Of a stretch of 7,569 bases of DNA, positions 1-4,993 are shown piece by piece. The translations under genes and the position numbers were made by a program. Numbering within the stretch: the first letter of the stretch is position 1; each line of letters starts with the position of its first letter. The notes under the pieces are model-generated. The model saw only the letters and a program-made list of their open reading frames with translations. It was not told the DNA's origin and ran no database searches. Source of the DNA: an uncultured Acetatifactor sp. (GTDB lineage: Bacteria; Bacillota; Clostridia; Lachnospirales; Lachnospiraceae); assembly GCA_947626405.1 (NCBI GenBank), contig CANQSE010000088.1:1-7569 (forward strand), in the 5' to 3' direction.

Positions 1-60
1 TAGTGGAGTGTACGGCAGTTTCGGAAAGAGACAGGGAAGTGATTTTCCTGTACGGAAGCG
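1..60. other. Left edge, nothing assignable
   Basis: No start codon, ribosome binding site or promoter can be supported here. An 8-bp stem (31-38 with 44-51) is present without a U-run. One plus-strand frame is open from position 3 to a stop at 108-110, so the tail of a gene lying outside the window cannot be excluded. Confidence 0.3.
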
Positions 61-94
61 AAAAAAAGATCTGCCGGCTTGAGACCGGCAGACC
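61..94 (-). terminator. Intrinsic terminator of aspS
   Basis: Read on the minus strand, a 10-bp stem (arms 85-94 and 68-77, one G-U pair, 7-nt loop 78-84) is followed at once by a run of seven U (61-67). It starts 18 nt beyond the aspS stop codon. This is a textbook Rho-independent terminator and indicates that aspS transcription ends here. Confidence 0.9.
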
Positions 95-112
95 GTGTCG
101 CATTTATTGATT

Positions 113-1873
113 TTATGACCGTTCGGGCATGACCACACGGATGTGGACATCCTCAAGCTGCCTGGGTTCGACTTCCGTGGGCGCGCCCATCATCACGTCC
201 TGAGCGTTTTTGTTCATAGGGAACGGTATGATCTCCCGTATGCTTTCCTCTCCGGCGATCAGCATCACCATGCGGTCTACGCCCGGAGCGATGCCGGCGT
301 GCGGGGGAGCGCCGTAGCAGAAGGCGTTATACATGGCGGGGAATTTAGCCTTTACATCTTCCTCGCCAAGCCCTACAAGCTTGAAGGCCTTTATCATAAT
401 TTCAGGGTCATGGTTTCTCACGGCTCCTGAGGACAGCTCCACGCCGTTGCACACCAGGTCAAACTGATAGGCGAGTATGCTCAACGGGTCCTGTTCGTCC
501 AGGGCCTTTGCGCCGCCCTGCGGCATGGAGAAGGGATTGTGGCAAAATTCCAGCTCTCCTGATTCCTCCCCGATCTCGTACATAGGGAAATCAACGATCC
601 AGCAGAACATATAACAGTCATCTTTTTTGTGCGCGGGACACAAATCGCCAAGCATTTTTCTGAGAACTCCGGCGGTCTTCTGCGCCTTCTGTTTTTTGTC
701 CGCAGCAACGCCTACAAAGTCTCCGGGCTTGAGCCCGAGCGCTTCAACTACCCTGTCTCTGCGTTCCGTAAGGAATTTGGATATACCTCCGACAAGCTGG
801 CCTGTCTCGTCGAGCCGGAACCAGTAAACCTTGCCGCCGCTCTGGACCTCCACGTCCGCGCACAGCTTGTCTATCGCTTTTCTCGTGCCGTCAAAACCTG
901 AAACCGCCACCGCTTTTACTGTCTGACCATCAAAGGGCGCGAAGCCGCAATCCGCCATACAGTCCGTGGCGTCCTGAACTATCAGATCAATGCGAAGGTC
1001 GGGCTTATCGGTGCCGTATTTTTCCAGCGCGTCAGTATATGAAAGCCTCTGGAACGGCATCGGAATGTCGCCGTGGTAGATGCCGTATTTTGAAAAAATG
1101 GGCGGAAGCACATCCTCCAGAATTTGAAACACATCATCCTGGCTTGCAAATGCCATTTCCATATCAAGCTGATAAAATTCGCCCGGAGAGCGATCCGCTC
1201 TGGCATCCTCATCCCTGAAGCACGGTGCGATCTGAAAATAGCGATCGAATCCCGATGCCATCAGAAGCTGCTTAAACTGCTGTGGAGCCTGGGGCAGCGC
1301 ATAAAACTTTCCGGGATGGTTACGGGACGGTACAAGATAATCCCTTGCGCCTTCAGGAGAAGAACACGTCAGGATAGGAGTTGTGATCTCCATAAAATCA
1401 TGCGCCATCATGCTGGCGCGAAGCTCGGAGACAATTTTACTCCTTAAGATTATCCGCTCCTTGACGGCAGGATTGCGCAGATCAAGATAGCGGTACTTTA
1501 AACGCGTATTTTCATCCGCTTCCTTTGAGCGCGATATCTGGAAAGGGAGCTCGTTGTAACGGCACCTTCCCAACAGCTCTATCTTTGTCGGAACAACTTC
1601 GATTTCTCCGGTGGCGATGGTGTCAGTCTTATTGGAGCGTTCTCTGACCGTTCCGCTGACGGAGATCGTTGATTCGTAATTGAGCTCCTCCACCTGCGCC
1701 ATCATTTCCTCGGTTTCAATGACTACCTGCGTCACACCGTAAAAGTCCCTTAAAATCAGAAATCCCAGATTCTTGCTTACCTTGCGGAGGTTGTCGTACC
1801 AACCTGCCAACGTAACCCGGGCGCCCGCATCGCTTAAGCGGAGTTCGCCGCAGGTATGTGTTCTTCCCTGCAT
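113..1873 (-). CDS. aspS: Aspartyl-tRNA synthetase (AspRS)
   Basis: Class II aminoacyl-tRNA synthetase that charges tRNA with aspartate in the cytoplasm. From the start chosen here it has 586 residues, the usual bacterial length. Seen in order: an N-terminal OB-fold anticodon-binding domain (opening MQGRTHTCGELR), the bridge to the catalytic core (YRYLDLRNP, about 128-136), class II motif 2 (FRDEDARADR, 219-228), a bacterial GAD-type insertion in the middle, and motif 3 (GIAPGVDRM, about 527-535). The frame is open 16 codons further upstream to 1921. I chose the ATG at 1873 because AAAGGA sits 10 nt before it, family members begin at this point, and the promoter at 1928-1956 places transcription start near 1921. 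The leader is then only about 48 nt, so there is no room for a T-box. The SPGEFYQLD form of motif 2 and the APGVDR form of motif 3 differ from the E. coli type (QPEFTQID, AFGLDR). Confidence 0.97.
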   Translation of the reverse strand: MQGRTHTCGELRLSDAGARVTLAGWYDNLRKVSKNLGFLILRDFYGVTQVVIETEEMMAQVEELNYESTISVSGTVRERSNKTDTIATGEIEVVPTKIELLGRCRYNELPFQISRSKEADENTRLKYRYLDLRNPAVKERIILRSKIVSELRASMMAHDFMEITTPILTCSSPEGARDYLVPSRNHPGKFYALPQAPQQFKQLLMASGFDRYFQIAPCFRDEDARADRSPGEFYQLDMEMAFASQDDVFQILEDVLPPIFSKYGIYHGDIPMPFQRLSYTDALEKYGTDKPDLRIDLIVQDATDCMADCGFAPFDGQTVKAVAVSGFDGTRKAIDKLCADVEVQSGGKVYWFRLDETGQLVGGISKFLTERRDRVVEALGLKPGDFVGVAADKKQKAQKTAGVLRKMLGDLCPAHKKDDCYMFCWIVDFPMYEIGEESGELEFCHNPFSMPQGGAKALDEQDPLSILAYQFDLVCNGVELSSGAVRNHDPEIMIKAFKLVGLGEEDVKAKFPAMYNAFCYGAPPHAGIAPGVDRMVMLIAGEESIREIIPFPMNKNAQDVMMGAPTEVEPRQLEDVHIRVVMPERS

Positions 1874-1927
1874 TTTTCTATTGTCCTTTCCGAATTTGAT
1901 GGCCGCCGGAACCGCAGCCACGTAACC

Positions 1928-1956
1928 ATTGTACTATCGGGCAAAACGAAAGTCAA
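1928..1956 (-). promoter_or_regulatory. Sigma-A promoter of aspS
   Basis: On the minus strand, TTGACT (-35, plus-strand positions 1951-1956) and TACAAT (-10, 1928-1933) are separated by exactly 17 nt. Predicted transcription start is near 1921, which excludes translation from the upstream in-frame ATG at 1921. Confidence 0.85.
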
Positions 1957-1996
1957 GGAGCGATCAGGGAGTGAGAGGGATTTGTTTGTGTCGGTT

Positions 1997-2027
1997 GCAA
2001 CAGTTTAGTCGAAGGCTGAACTGTTGC
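1997..2027 (+). other. 12-bp stem-loop between the divergent promoters
   Basis: Arms 1997-2008 and 2016-2027 pair over 12 bp (one U-G if read as plus-strand RNA) around a 7-nt loop. No U-run follows, so it is not a normal terminator. It lies upstream of both divergent promoters, and its right arm touches the inverted repeat at 2027-2054. It could be a DNA-level protein site or a remnant of an older structure; function unknown. Confidence 0.5.
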
Positions 2028-2054
2028 CAGATAATAAAAAACAAAATTATCTGG
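2027..2054. promoter_or_regulatory. Perfect 9-bp inverted repeat, candidate operator
   Basis: CCAGATAAT (2027-2035) and ATTATCTGG (2046-2054) are perfect inverted copies separated by a 10-nt A-rich spacer. The right arm ends 2 nt before the -35 box at 2057, so this lies outside the transcript and would act as DNA. The A-tract spacer falls roughly at -56 to -47, where an UP element would sit. Suggested roles are a dyad for a dimeric regulator, an UP element, or both. Confidence 0.5.
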
Positions 2055-2056
2055 GA

Positions 2057-2085
2057 TTGACATATTAGCGGGGCTTGCGTATAAT
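2057..2085 (+). promoter_or_regulatory. Consensus sigma-A promoter of the cptI/cptN locus
   Basis: TTGACA (2057-2062) and TATAAT (2080-2085) with a 17-nt spacer match the sigma-A consensus at all twelve positions. Transcription start is expected near 2092, upstream of the two antitoxin repeats. A very strong promoter suits an RNA antitoxin that must be in excess of its toxin. Confidence 0.92.
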
Positions 2086-2115
2086 AATAGTAACAGGCAG
2101 GCAACTGTCTTGAAA

Positions 2116-2205
2116 AGTAGTCCGTTCCCGGTCATGCGGAAAACAAACAGACCGTGAAAACGTGGTTCGCTCCCGGTCACGCGAATAACAAATAGACCGT
2201 GGAAA
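2116..2205 (+). repeat. Two tandem 45-nt antitoxin repeats
   Basis: Copies 2116-2160 and 2161-2205 match at 36 of 45 positions with no gaps. The best-conserved parts are CCCGGTCA, AGACCG and the A-run at the 3' end. The differences avoid the conserved stem 2 and are compensated in stem 1, which points to selection on RNA structure and not to a simple recent duplication. Confidence 0.85.
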
Positions 2206-2209
2206 AGTT

Positions 2210-2247
2210 TTTAAGCCTCTTGCCCCATAGCAAGGGGCTTAAATTTT
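2210..2247 (+). terminator. Intrinsic terminator between antitoxin RNA and toxin gene
   Basis: A 14-bp stem (2210-2223 with 2230-2243, one U-G pair, 6-nt loop) is followed by UUUU (2244-2247). The toxin ribosome binding site AAGGAG (2250-2255) comes directly after it. In type III loci such a terminator lets most transcripts stop as antitoxin RNA and allows limited read-through into toxin mRNA. The short U-run fits a leaky terminator. Confidence 0.85.
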
Positions 2248-2266
2248 ACAAGGAGAAAAGCTGTTC

Positions 2267-2746
2267 ATGGAGATTTTAACGGGAAGTCTGTATTTTGTAT
2301 CTGATGATTTTTTTGCAAAGGTTCAGGATCCTTATTTGAAAATTAATTACGAACATACAAAACGCCCTCATTATTTTGCTTTTAAGGACAGCCGTACTGA
2401 TCTGTGCTGGCTAGTTCCCTGCAGCTCAAAAACAGAAAAATTTGAATGTCTGATACAAAAGAAAAAAGAACAGCACAAGCCGACAGATACGATCAAGATT
2501 GTAAAAATTTTCGATCGGAAAACAGCGCTTCTCTTTCAGGATATGTTTCCGGTTACGGCAGGATATATAGACGGTCAGTATATTAAGGGCGGTCAGCCTG
2601 TGAGAATTTCAGACCCAAGGCTGATACAGGAATTGGAAAAGAACGCGCGCAAAATAATCAAGTTGTTACATAGAGGAATACGCTTTACCCCAACACAGCC
2701 AGATATAATCAGAATTGAAAAAATTATGTTGGAAGAATTGTTATAA
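2267..2746 (+). CDS. cptN: Type III toxin-antitoxin endoribonuclease toxin, CptN-like (ToxN/AbiQ superfamily)
   Basis: A 159-residue soluble protein without signal peptide or membrane segment, about the length of ToxN, AbiQ and CptN toxins. These are sequence-specific endoribonucleases with a compact Kid/MazF-like beta-barrel fold, which cut A-rich sites in cellular RNA and in their own antitoxin precursor. Seen in the protein: a first strand (LYFVSDDFF, 8-16), a basic segment T31-K32-R33-P34 followed by a strand, and the motif V50-P-C-S-S-K55. The last two parallel the Lys and the Pro-x-Ser/Thr-Ser segments I recall from the ToxN active site, by recall and not by alignment. A basic helical C-terminus follows (about 119-159). 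AAGGAG lies 11 nt before the ATG, a slightly long spacing. Assignment rests mainly on architecture: strong promoter, two 45-nt pseudoknot repeats, terminator, toxin. ToxN and TenpN are the alternatives; repeat length and number favour CptN. The member name is less certain than the superfamily. Confidence 0.82.
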   Translation: MEILTGSLYFVSDDFFAKVQDPYLKINYEHTKRPHYFAFKDSRTDLCWLVPCSSKTEKFECLIQKKKEQHKPTDTIKIVKIFDRKTALLFQDMFPVTAGYIDGQYIKGGQPVRISDPRLIQELEKNARKIIKLLHRGIRFTPTQPDIIRIEKIMLEELL

Positions 2747-2747
2747 T
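2739..2747 (+). promoter_or_regulatory. Possible extended -10 promoter over the cptN stop codon
   Basis: TG-T-TATAAT (2739-2747) is an extended -10 element that overlaps the last codons and stop of cptN. The -35 position 17 nt upstream (2719-2724) is only A-rich. It could start transcription near 2754 for the dehydrogenase gene 100 nt downstream. The alternative is read-through from the cptN transcript. Confidence 0.4.
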
Positions 2748-2776
2748 TAAATTAATGCCAAACGTTACCAATATTC

Positions 2777-2815
2777 CGATGGCGGATGGGGAAAACTACT
2801 GATGTTCCGCCGTCG
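2777..2815 (+). other. Stem-loop in the leader of the dehydrogenase gene
   Basis: Arms 2777-2786 and 2806-2815 pair over 10 bp (one U-G) around a 19-nt loop. The stem ends 17 nt before the Shine-Dalgarno sequence of the next gene. A U5 run occurs only about 8 nt beyond the stem, so termination after cptN would be weak. A leader control element is the alternative. Confidence 0.4.
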
Positions 2816-2846
2816 ATTACACATTTTTAAAAAAGGAGTAATTGCT

Positions 2847-3902
2847 GTGAGAAAAGAAAGTATTGCAATACCGGCCGTACTGAAAGTGGGAAAGGGGACT
2901 CTTAGCGGGCTTGGGAAGTATCTTAAGGAAGCAGGATTTGAACAGGTCGTTATCTATTTCGGGAACGGCCTGATCGATCTTTTCGGCTTTAAGGTCATGG
3001 AGTCGTTAAAGGAGTCCGGTATATCTCTTTTAGAGTACAGAGAGCTTGACACGGTGGACATCGACGATATCATAAGCCTTGCGCTCGAGCTTCCCAACAG
3101 GACCCAGGCTGTCGTTTCCATCGGCGGAGGAAAGGTTATCGACGCGGGAAAGTACGCCGCTTTTTTAAAGAACCTGCCGTTTATCAGCGTGCCTACCTCA
3201 AGCTCAAGCGACGGATTCTCAAGCGCCAGCGCTTCCCTTACCGTGCACGGAAGGAGAAATTCCATGCCCGCTAAGCTTGCGTACGGAATTGTGGTTGATA
3301 CTGAAGTGATCCGCACGGCCCCTGAAAAATTTATCTATTCCGGAATAGGCGATATGCTTTCAAAAATAACGGCCATCTATGACTGGATATACGAGACTGA
3401 ATGTGGCTGCGGAGAGCTTAACGATTTTGCGGTGATGATTGCAAAGAAAGCGGTAAACAGCTTTGTCAGGACGCCATATGACAATATTCAGGACGAGGTT
3501 TTCCTGAAGGAGCTGGTGGATTCTCTTGCAATGAGCGGCATTGCAAACGAGATAGCGGGAAGCAGCGCGCCCACCAGCGGAAGCGAGCATCTGATTTCAC
3601 ATGCGCTTGATAAATTTCTGGATGAGCCTCAGCTCCACGGCATACAGGTCGGAATCGCGACATATCTGATGAGCAGAGTGCAGGAACACAGGTATGTCCG
3701 CATTAACAAAGTGCTGACGGATACGGGTTTCTGGAAATACACGGCATCGCTTGGCATGAGGAAGGACGACTTTATAAAGGCAATCGACATGGCGCCATCC
3801 GTTAAGCCGCACAGACATACGTACCTGCATGAGGAGAAGTACCGGAATAAGGCGAAGGAGCTTGTTCTTACAGATCCGGTGCTTGATAAGGTTCTTGTCT
3901 GA
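2847..3902 (+). CDS. sn-glycerol-1-phosphate dehydrogenase-type Fe-ADH family dehydrogenase
   Basis: A 351-residue cytoplasmic NAD(P)-dependent dehydrogenase of the glycerol dehydrogenase/dehydroquinate synthase-like fold. The nearest family is the glycerol-1-phosphate dehydrogenases (EgsA/AraM), which reduce dihydroxyacetone phosphate. Seen: the nucleotide-binding motif SIGGGKVIDAGKYAA (about 91-105), the following VPTSSSSDGFSS (115-126) typical of this group, and metal-ligand candidates D169 (GIGDMLSK), H248/H252 (SEHLISHALD) and H264 (LHGIQVG). I place the start at GTG 2847 because AAGGAG lies 8 nt upstream; the in-frame ATG at 2802 sits inside the upstream stem-loop and has no ribosome binding site. 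The base composition is richer in G+C than the toxin gene, so it looks like resident chromosome. The substrate cannot be fixed from sequence alone; other polyol-phosphate or alcohol substrates are possible. Confidence 0.85.
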   Translation: MRKESIAIPAVLKVGKGTLSGLGKYLKEAGFEQVVIYFGNGLIDLFGFKVMESLKESGISLLEYRELDTVDIDDIISLALELPNRTQAVVSIGGGKVIDAGKYAAFLKNLPFISVPTSSSSDGFSSASASLTVHGRRNSMPAKLAYGIVVDTEVIRTAPEKFIYSGIGDMLSKITAIYDWIYETECGCGELNDFAVMIAKKAVNSFVRTPYDNIQDEVFLKELVDSLAMSGIANEIAGSSAPTSGSEHLISHALDKFLDEPQLHGIQVGIATYLMSRVQEHRYVRINKVLTDTGFWKYTASLGMRKDDFIKAIDMAPSVKPHRHTYLHEEKYRNKAKELVLTDPVLDKVLV

Positions 3903-3930
3903 GTTGAAAAACCAATAATTTTCGAAACAA

Positions 3931-3956
3931 ATGGGGCTGTCCGGAGGCAGCCCCAT
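3931..3956 (+). terminator. Probable terminator after the dehydrogenase gene
   Basis: A perfect 9-bp G+C-rich stem (3931-3939 with 3948-3956, 8-nt loop) lies 28 nt beyond the stop codon at 3902. No clear U-run follows on the plus strand, and the minus-strand side is slightly richer in U. The position suits a terminator for the dehydrogenase; efficiency is doubtful. Confidence 0.55.
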
Positions 3957-4073
3957 TACTAATGCTGTAAATACCTTTTGACTTCTGTTTAACTTCAAGA
4001 ATATTGCACGATATTATGCAAACGGGGATAAAAATGATGACACAATAATAACAAAAATACTGGAATATTTGGG

Positions 4074-4102
4074 TTGACAAAGGCAAAAGCATGTGCTATG
4101 CT
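4074..4102 (+). promoter_or_regulatory. Sigma-A promoter of the unknown two-gene operon
   Basis: TTGACA (4074-4079) and TATGCT (4097-4102) are separated by 17 nt, with a TGC extended -10 (4094-4096) directly before the -10 box. Transcription start is expected near 4109, which gives a leader of about 90 nt before the ATG at 4200. Confidence 0.8.
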
Positions 4103-4127
4103 ATCGGACAGACGATAACCATTTTAA

Positions 4128-4145
4128 TTACATTAGACTTACATT
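4128..4145 (+). repeat. Direct repeat TTACATT in the operon leader
   Basis: TTACATT occurs at 4128-4134 and again at 4139-4145, a period of 11 nt or about one helical turn. It lies just downstream of the predicted transcription start. A second pair of similar words, CGATAAC near 4113 and GGATAAC near 4154, flanks it. It may be a site for a repressor contacting one face of the helix; chance is possible in A+T-rich DNA. Confidence 0.3.
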
Positions 4146-4199
4146 GGAATAACGGATAACAGGTATTCATCTGAAAAAATGTTAAAAGGAGGCAAAGAA

Positions 4200-4652
4200 A
4201 TGAAACATAACTACATCATAGCTGTACAATTTGCTGATTCGAGGGCAAGCTTCGATCGGGTGGCCCAAACGGAGGTGAAAAAAGCAATTGACAATTATAA
4301 TAAACGCTCATTGATTGCGCGGAACAAGAAAGAGATAACCGGATATTCCTACCCGAACGATTTAACGCTCGAAGTAGACCTTAGTAGCGAAGCCAAACTT
4401 GACAACCCTACCAGAGCTTTGAGGCTCCTGAGTGAATACCTTGTGAAGCAAACAACTTTGGGCGATTATGTATCAGGGAAGCAGCTATTCAAGATGGCTG
4501 TGAAAGAGGAAACAAAGGAGAATAAAGGAGCTGAGTCAGATTTCAGAACATTGTCACCGGAGGAGCGAGAAGAAGCCATATACAATGTGCTTTGTGCTAT
4601 TAAGAATGAATTGAAGGAGGTTAAATTATGTTTAGCAAGCCAGCAAGTATAA
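4200..4652 (+). CDS. Protein of unknown function, first gene of a two-gene operon
   Basis: A 150-residue soluble protein that I do not recognise. AAAAGGAGG (4184-4192) lies 7 nt before the ATG at 4200; the in-frame ATG at 4179 overlaps this site and is rejected as start. Visible features: an N-terminal strand (YIIAVQF, 5-11), a charged helical stretch with KKAIDNYNKRS, a strand-like LTLEVDLSSEA, then a long helical half (RALRLLSEYLVKQ) ending in a charged segment rich in E and K. There is no signal peptide or membrane segment. The last 25 nt overlap the next gene, so the two are translationally coupled and probably act together. The alternation of strand and helix followed by a charged tail would suit a small nucleic-acid or partner-binding protein, but that is a guess. 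Confidence 0.8.
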   Translation: MKHNYIIAVQFADSRASFDRVAQTEVKKAIDNYNKRSLIARNKKEITGYSYPNDLTLEVDLSSEAKLDNPTRALRLLSEYLVKQTTLGDYVSGKQLFKMAVKEETKENKGAESDFRTLSPEEREEAIYNVLCAIKNELKEVKLCLASQQV

Positions 4653-4858
4653 GCGATCTGTACAATGAACTGCCACAAAAATACGACAGCAGGGAATATT
4701 GGGAAACTGATATCGCGACTGAATATAATATTTCACAGGCGGAGACCAGCATTCTACTGCAGGCGTTAGGTTACTATAGGGGCAAAAAAGTAAGAACCGT
4801 GTCTAAAACGGCATTTTGCTCCAATCAGGATGTGATAAAGATATACGACAAAATGTAA
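4628..4858 (+). CDS. Small protein of unknown function with possible helix-turn-helix
   Basis: A 76-residue protein that overlaps the 3' end of the previous gene by 25 nt. It has a strong ribosome binding site, AAGGAGG (4614-4620), 7 nt before its ATG and inside the upstream gene. The middle segment (about 28-50: DIATEYNISQAETSILLQALGY) alternates like a helix-turn-helix or winged-helix DNA-binding unit, followed by a basic stretch (YRGKKVRTVSK). I know no family for it. A DNA-binding partner or autoregulator for the first gene is the simplest reading, and a toxin-antitoxin-like pair is possible. Function is not established. Confidence 0.75.
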   Translation: MFSKPASISDLYNELPQKYDSREYWETDIATEYNISQAETSILLQALGYYRGKKVRTVSKTAFCSNQDVIKIYDKM

Positions 4859-4910
4859 CAAAAAGACATTGCTGTTTAATATAAAATAGAAAAATCATTA
4901 GAACGATAAG

Positions 4911-4950
4911 AAATATGGGGTGTGGCGGTTGCCATGCTCCATATTTTATA
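4911..4950 (+). terminator. 16-bp stem-loop, probable terminator of the two-gene operon
   Basis: Arms 4911-4926 and 4931-4946 pair along all 16 positions as plus-strand RNA, with three G-U pairs and a GGUU loop. Read on the minus strand the same pairs would be A-C mismatches, so the structure belongs to plus-strand RNA. A U-rich but short tail follows. It lies 52 nt after the stop of the second gene. Confidence 0.6.
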
Positions 4951-4993
4951 GTAGCGAATAAACGGTGGAAGTGATACAATCAAAAGCAAATAT

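Larger units (their letters stand above)
2092..2247 (+). ncRNA. cptI: Type III antitoxin RNA precursor (CptI-like)
   Basis: Predicted transcript from the consensus promoter to the terminator upstream of the toxin gene. It carries two imperfect tandem repeats with a period of exactly 45 nt. Each unit can form an H-type pseudoknot. In unit 1, stem 1 is 2121-2125 with 2136-2140 and stem 2 is 2129-2133 with 2150-2154. In unit 2, stem 1 is 2166-2170 with 2181-2185 and stem 2 is 2174-2178 with 2195-2199. Stem 1 changes from UCCGU/GCGGA to UUCGC/GCGAA, which keeps pairing through one C-G to U-A swap and one U-G to C-G swap. GAAAA boxes at 2112-2116, 2156-2160 and 2202-2206 frame the units and are plausible toxin cleavage sites. 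In known type III systems the toxin cuts the precursor into single pseudoknots, which bind and inhibit it. The 45-nt unit length and two copies match the CptI family. The 5' end and the cleavage points are inferred. Confidence 0.83.

Noticed and set aside
31..51. 8-bp stem-loop as a terminator
   Set aside because: It has no U-run on either strand, and a much stronger terminator sits at 61-94.
143..1447. Several open frames on the plus strand and in another minus frame within 143-1447
   Set aside because: They lie inside aspS, have no ribosome binding sites and give low-complexity, non-protein-like translations.
1874..1921. Upstream ATG at 1921 as the aspS start
   Set aside because: It coincides with the predicted transcription start, and the added 16 residues are not part of AspRS. 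The ATG at 1873 has a proper ribosome binding site.
1874..1960. T-box riboswitch upstream of aspS
   Set aside because: The predicted leader is only about 48 nt, too short for a T-box with specifier and antiterminator.
1953..2180. Minus-strand open frame of 75 codons across the antitoxin repeats
   Set aside because: It covers the aspS promoter, the divergent promoter and structured repeats, and has no ribosome binding site.
2116..2205. CRISPR array
   Set aside because: There are only two directly adjacent imperfect repeats with no spacers and no cas genes; the type III antitoxin reading explains period, folding and context.
2802..2846. ATG 2802 as start of the dehydrogenase
   Set aside because: No ribosome binding site precedes it and it lies in the loop of the leader hairpin, whereas GTG 2847 has AAGGAG at 8 nt.
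3597..4092. Minus-strand open frames around the 3' end of the dehydrogenase
   Set aside because: They run through the coding region, the 3931-3956 hairpin and the promoter region, with no start signals or recognisable protein features.
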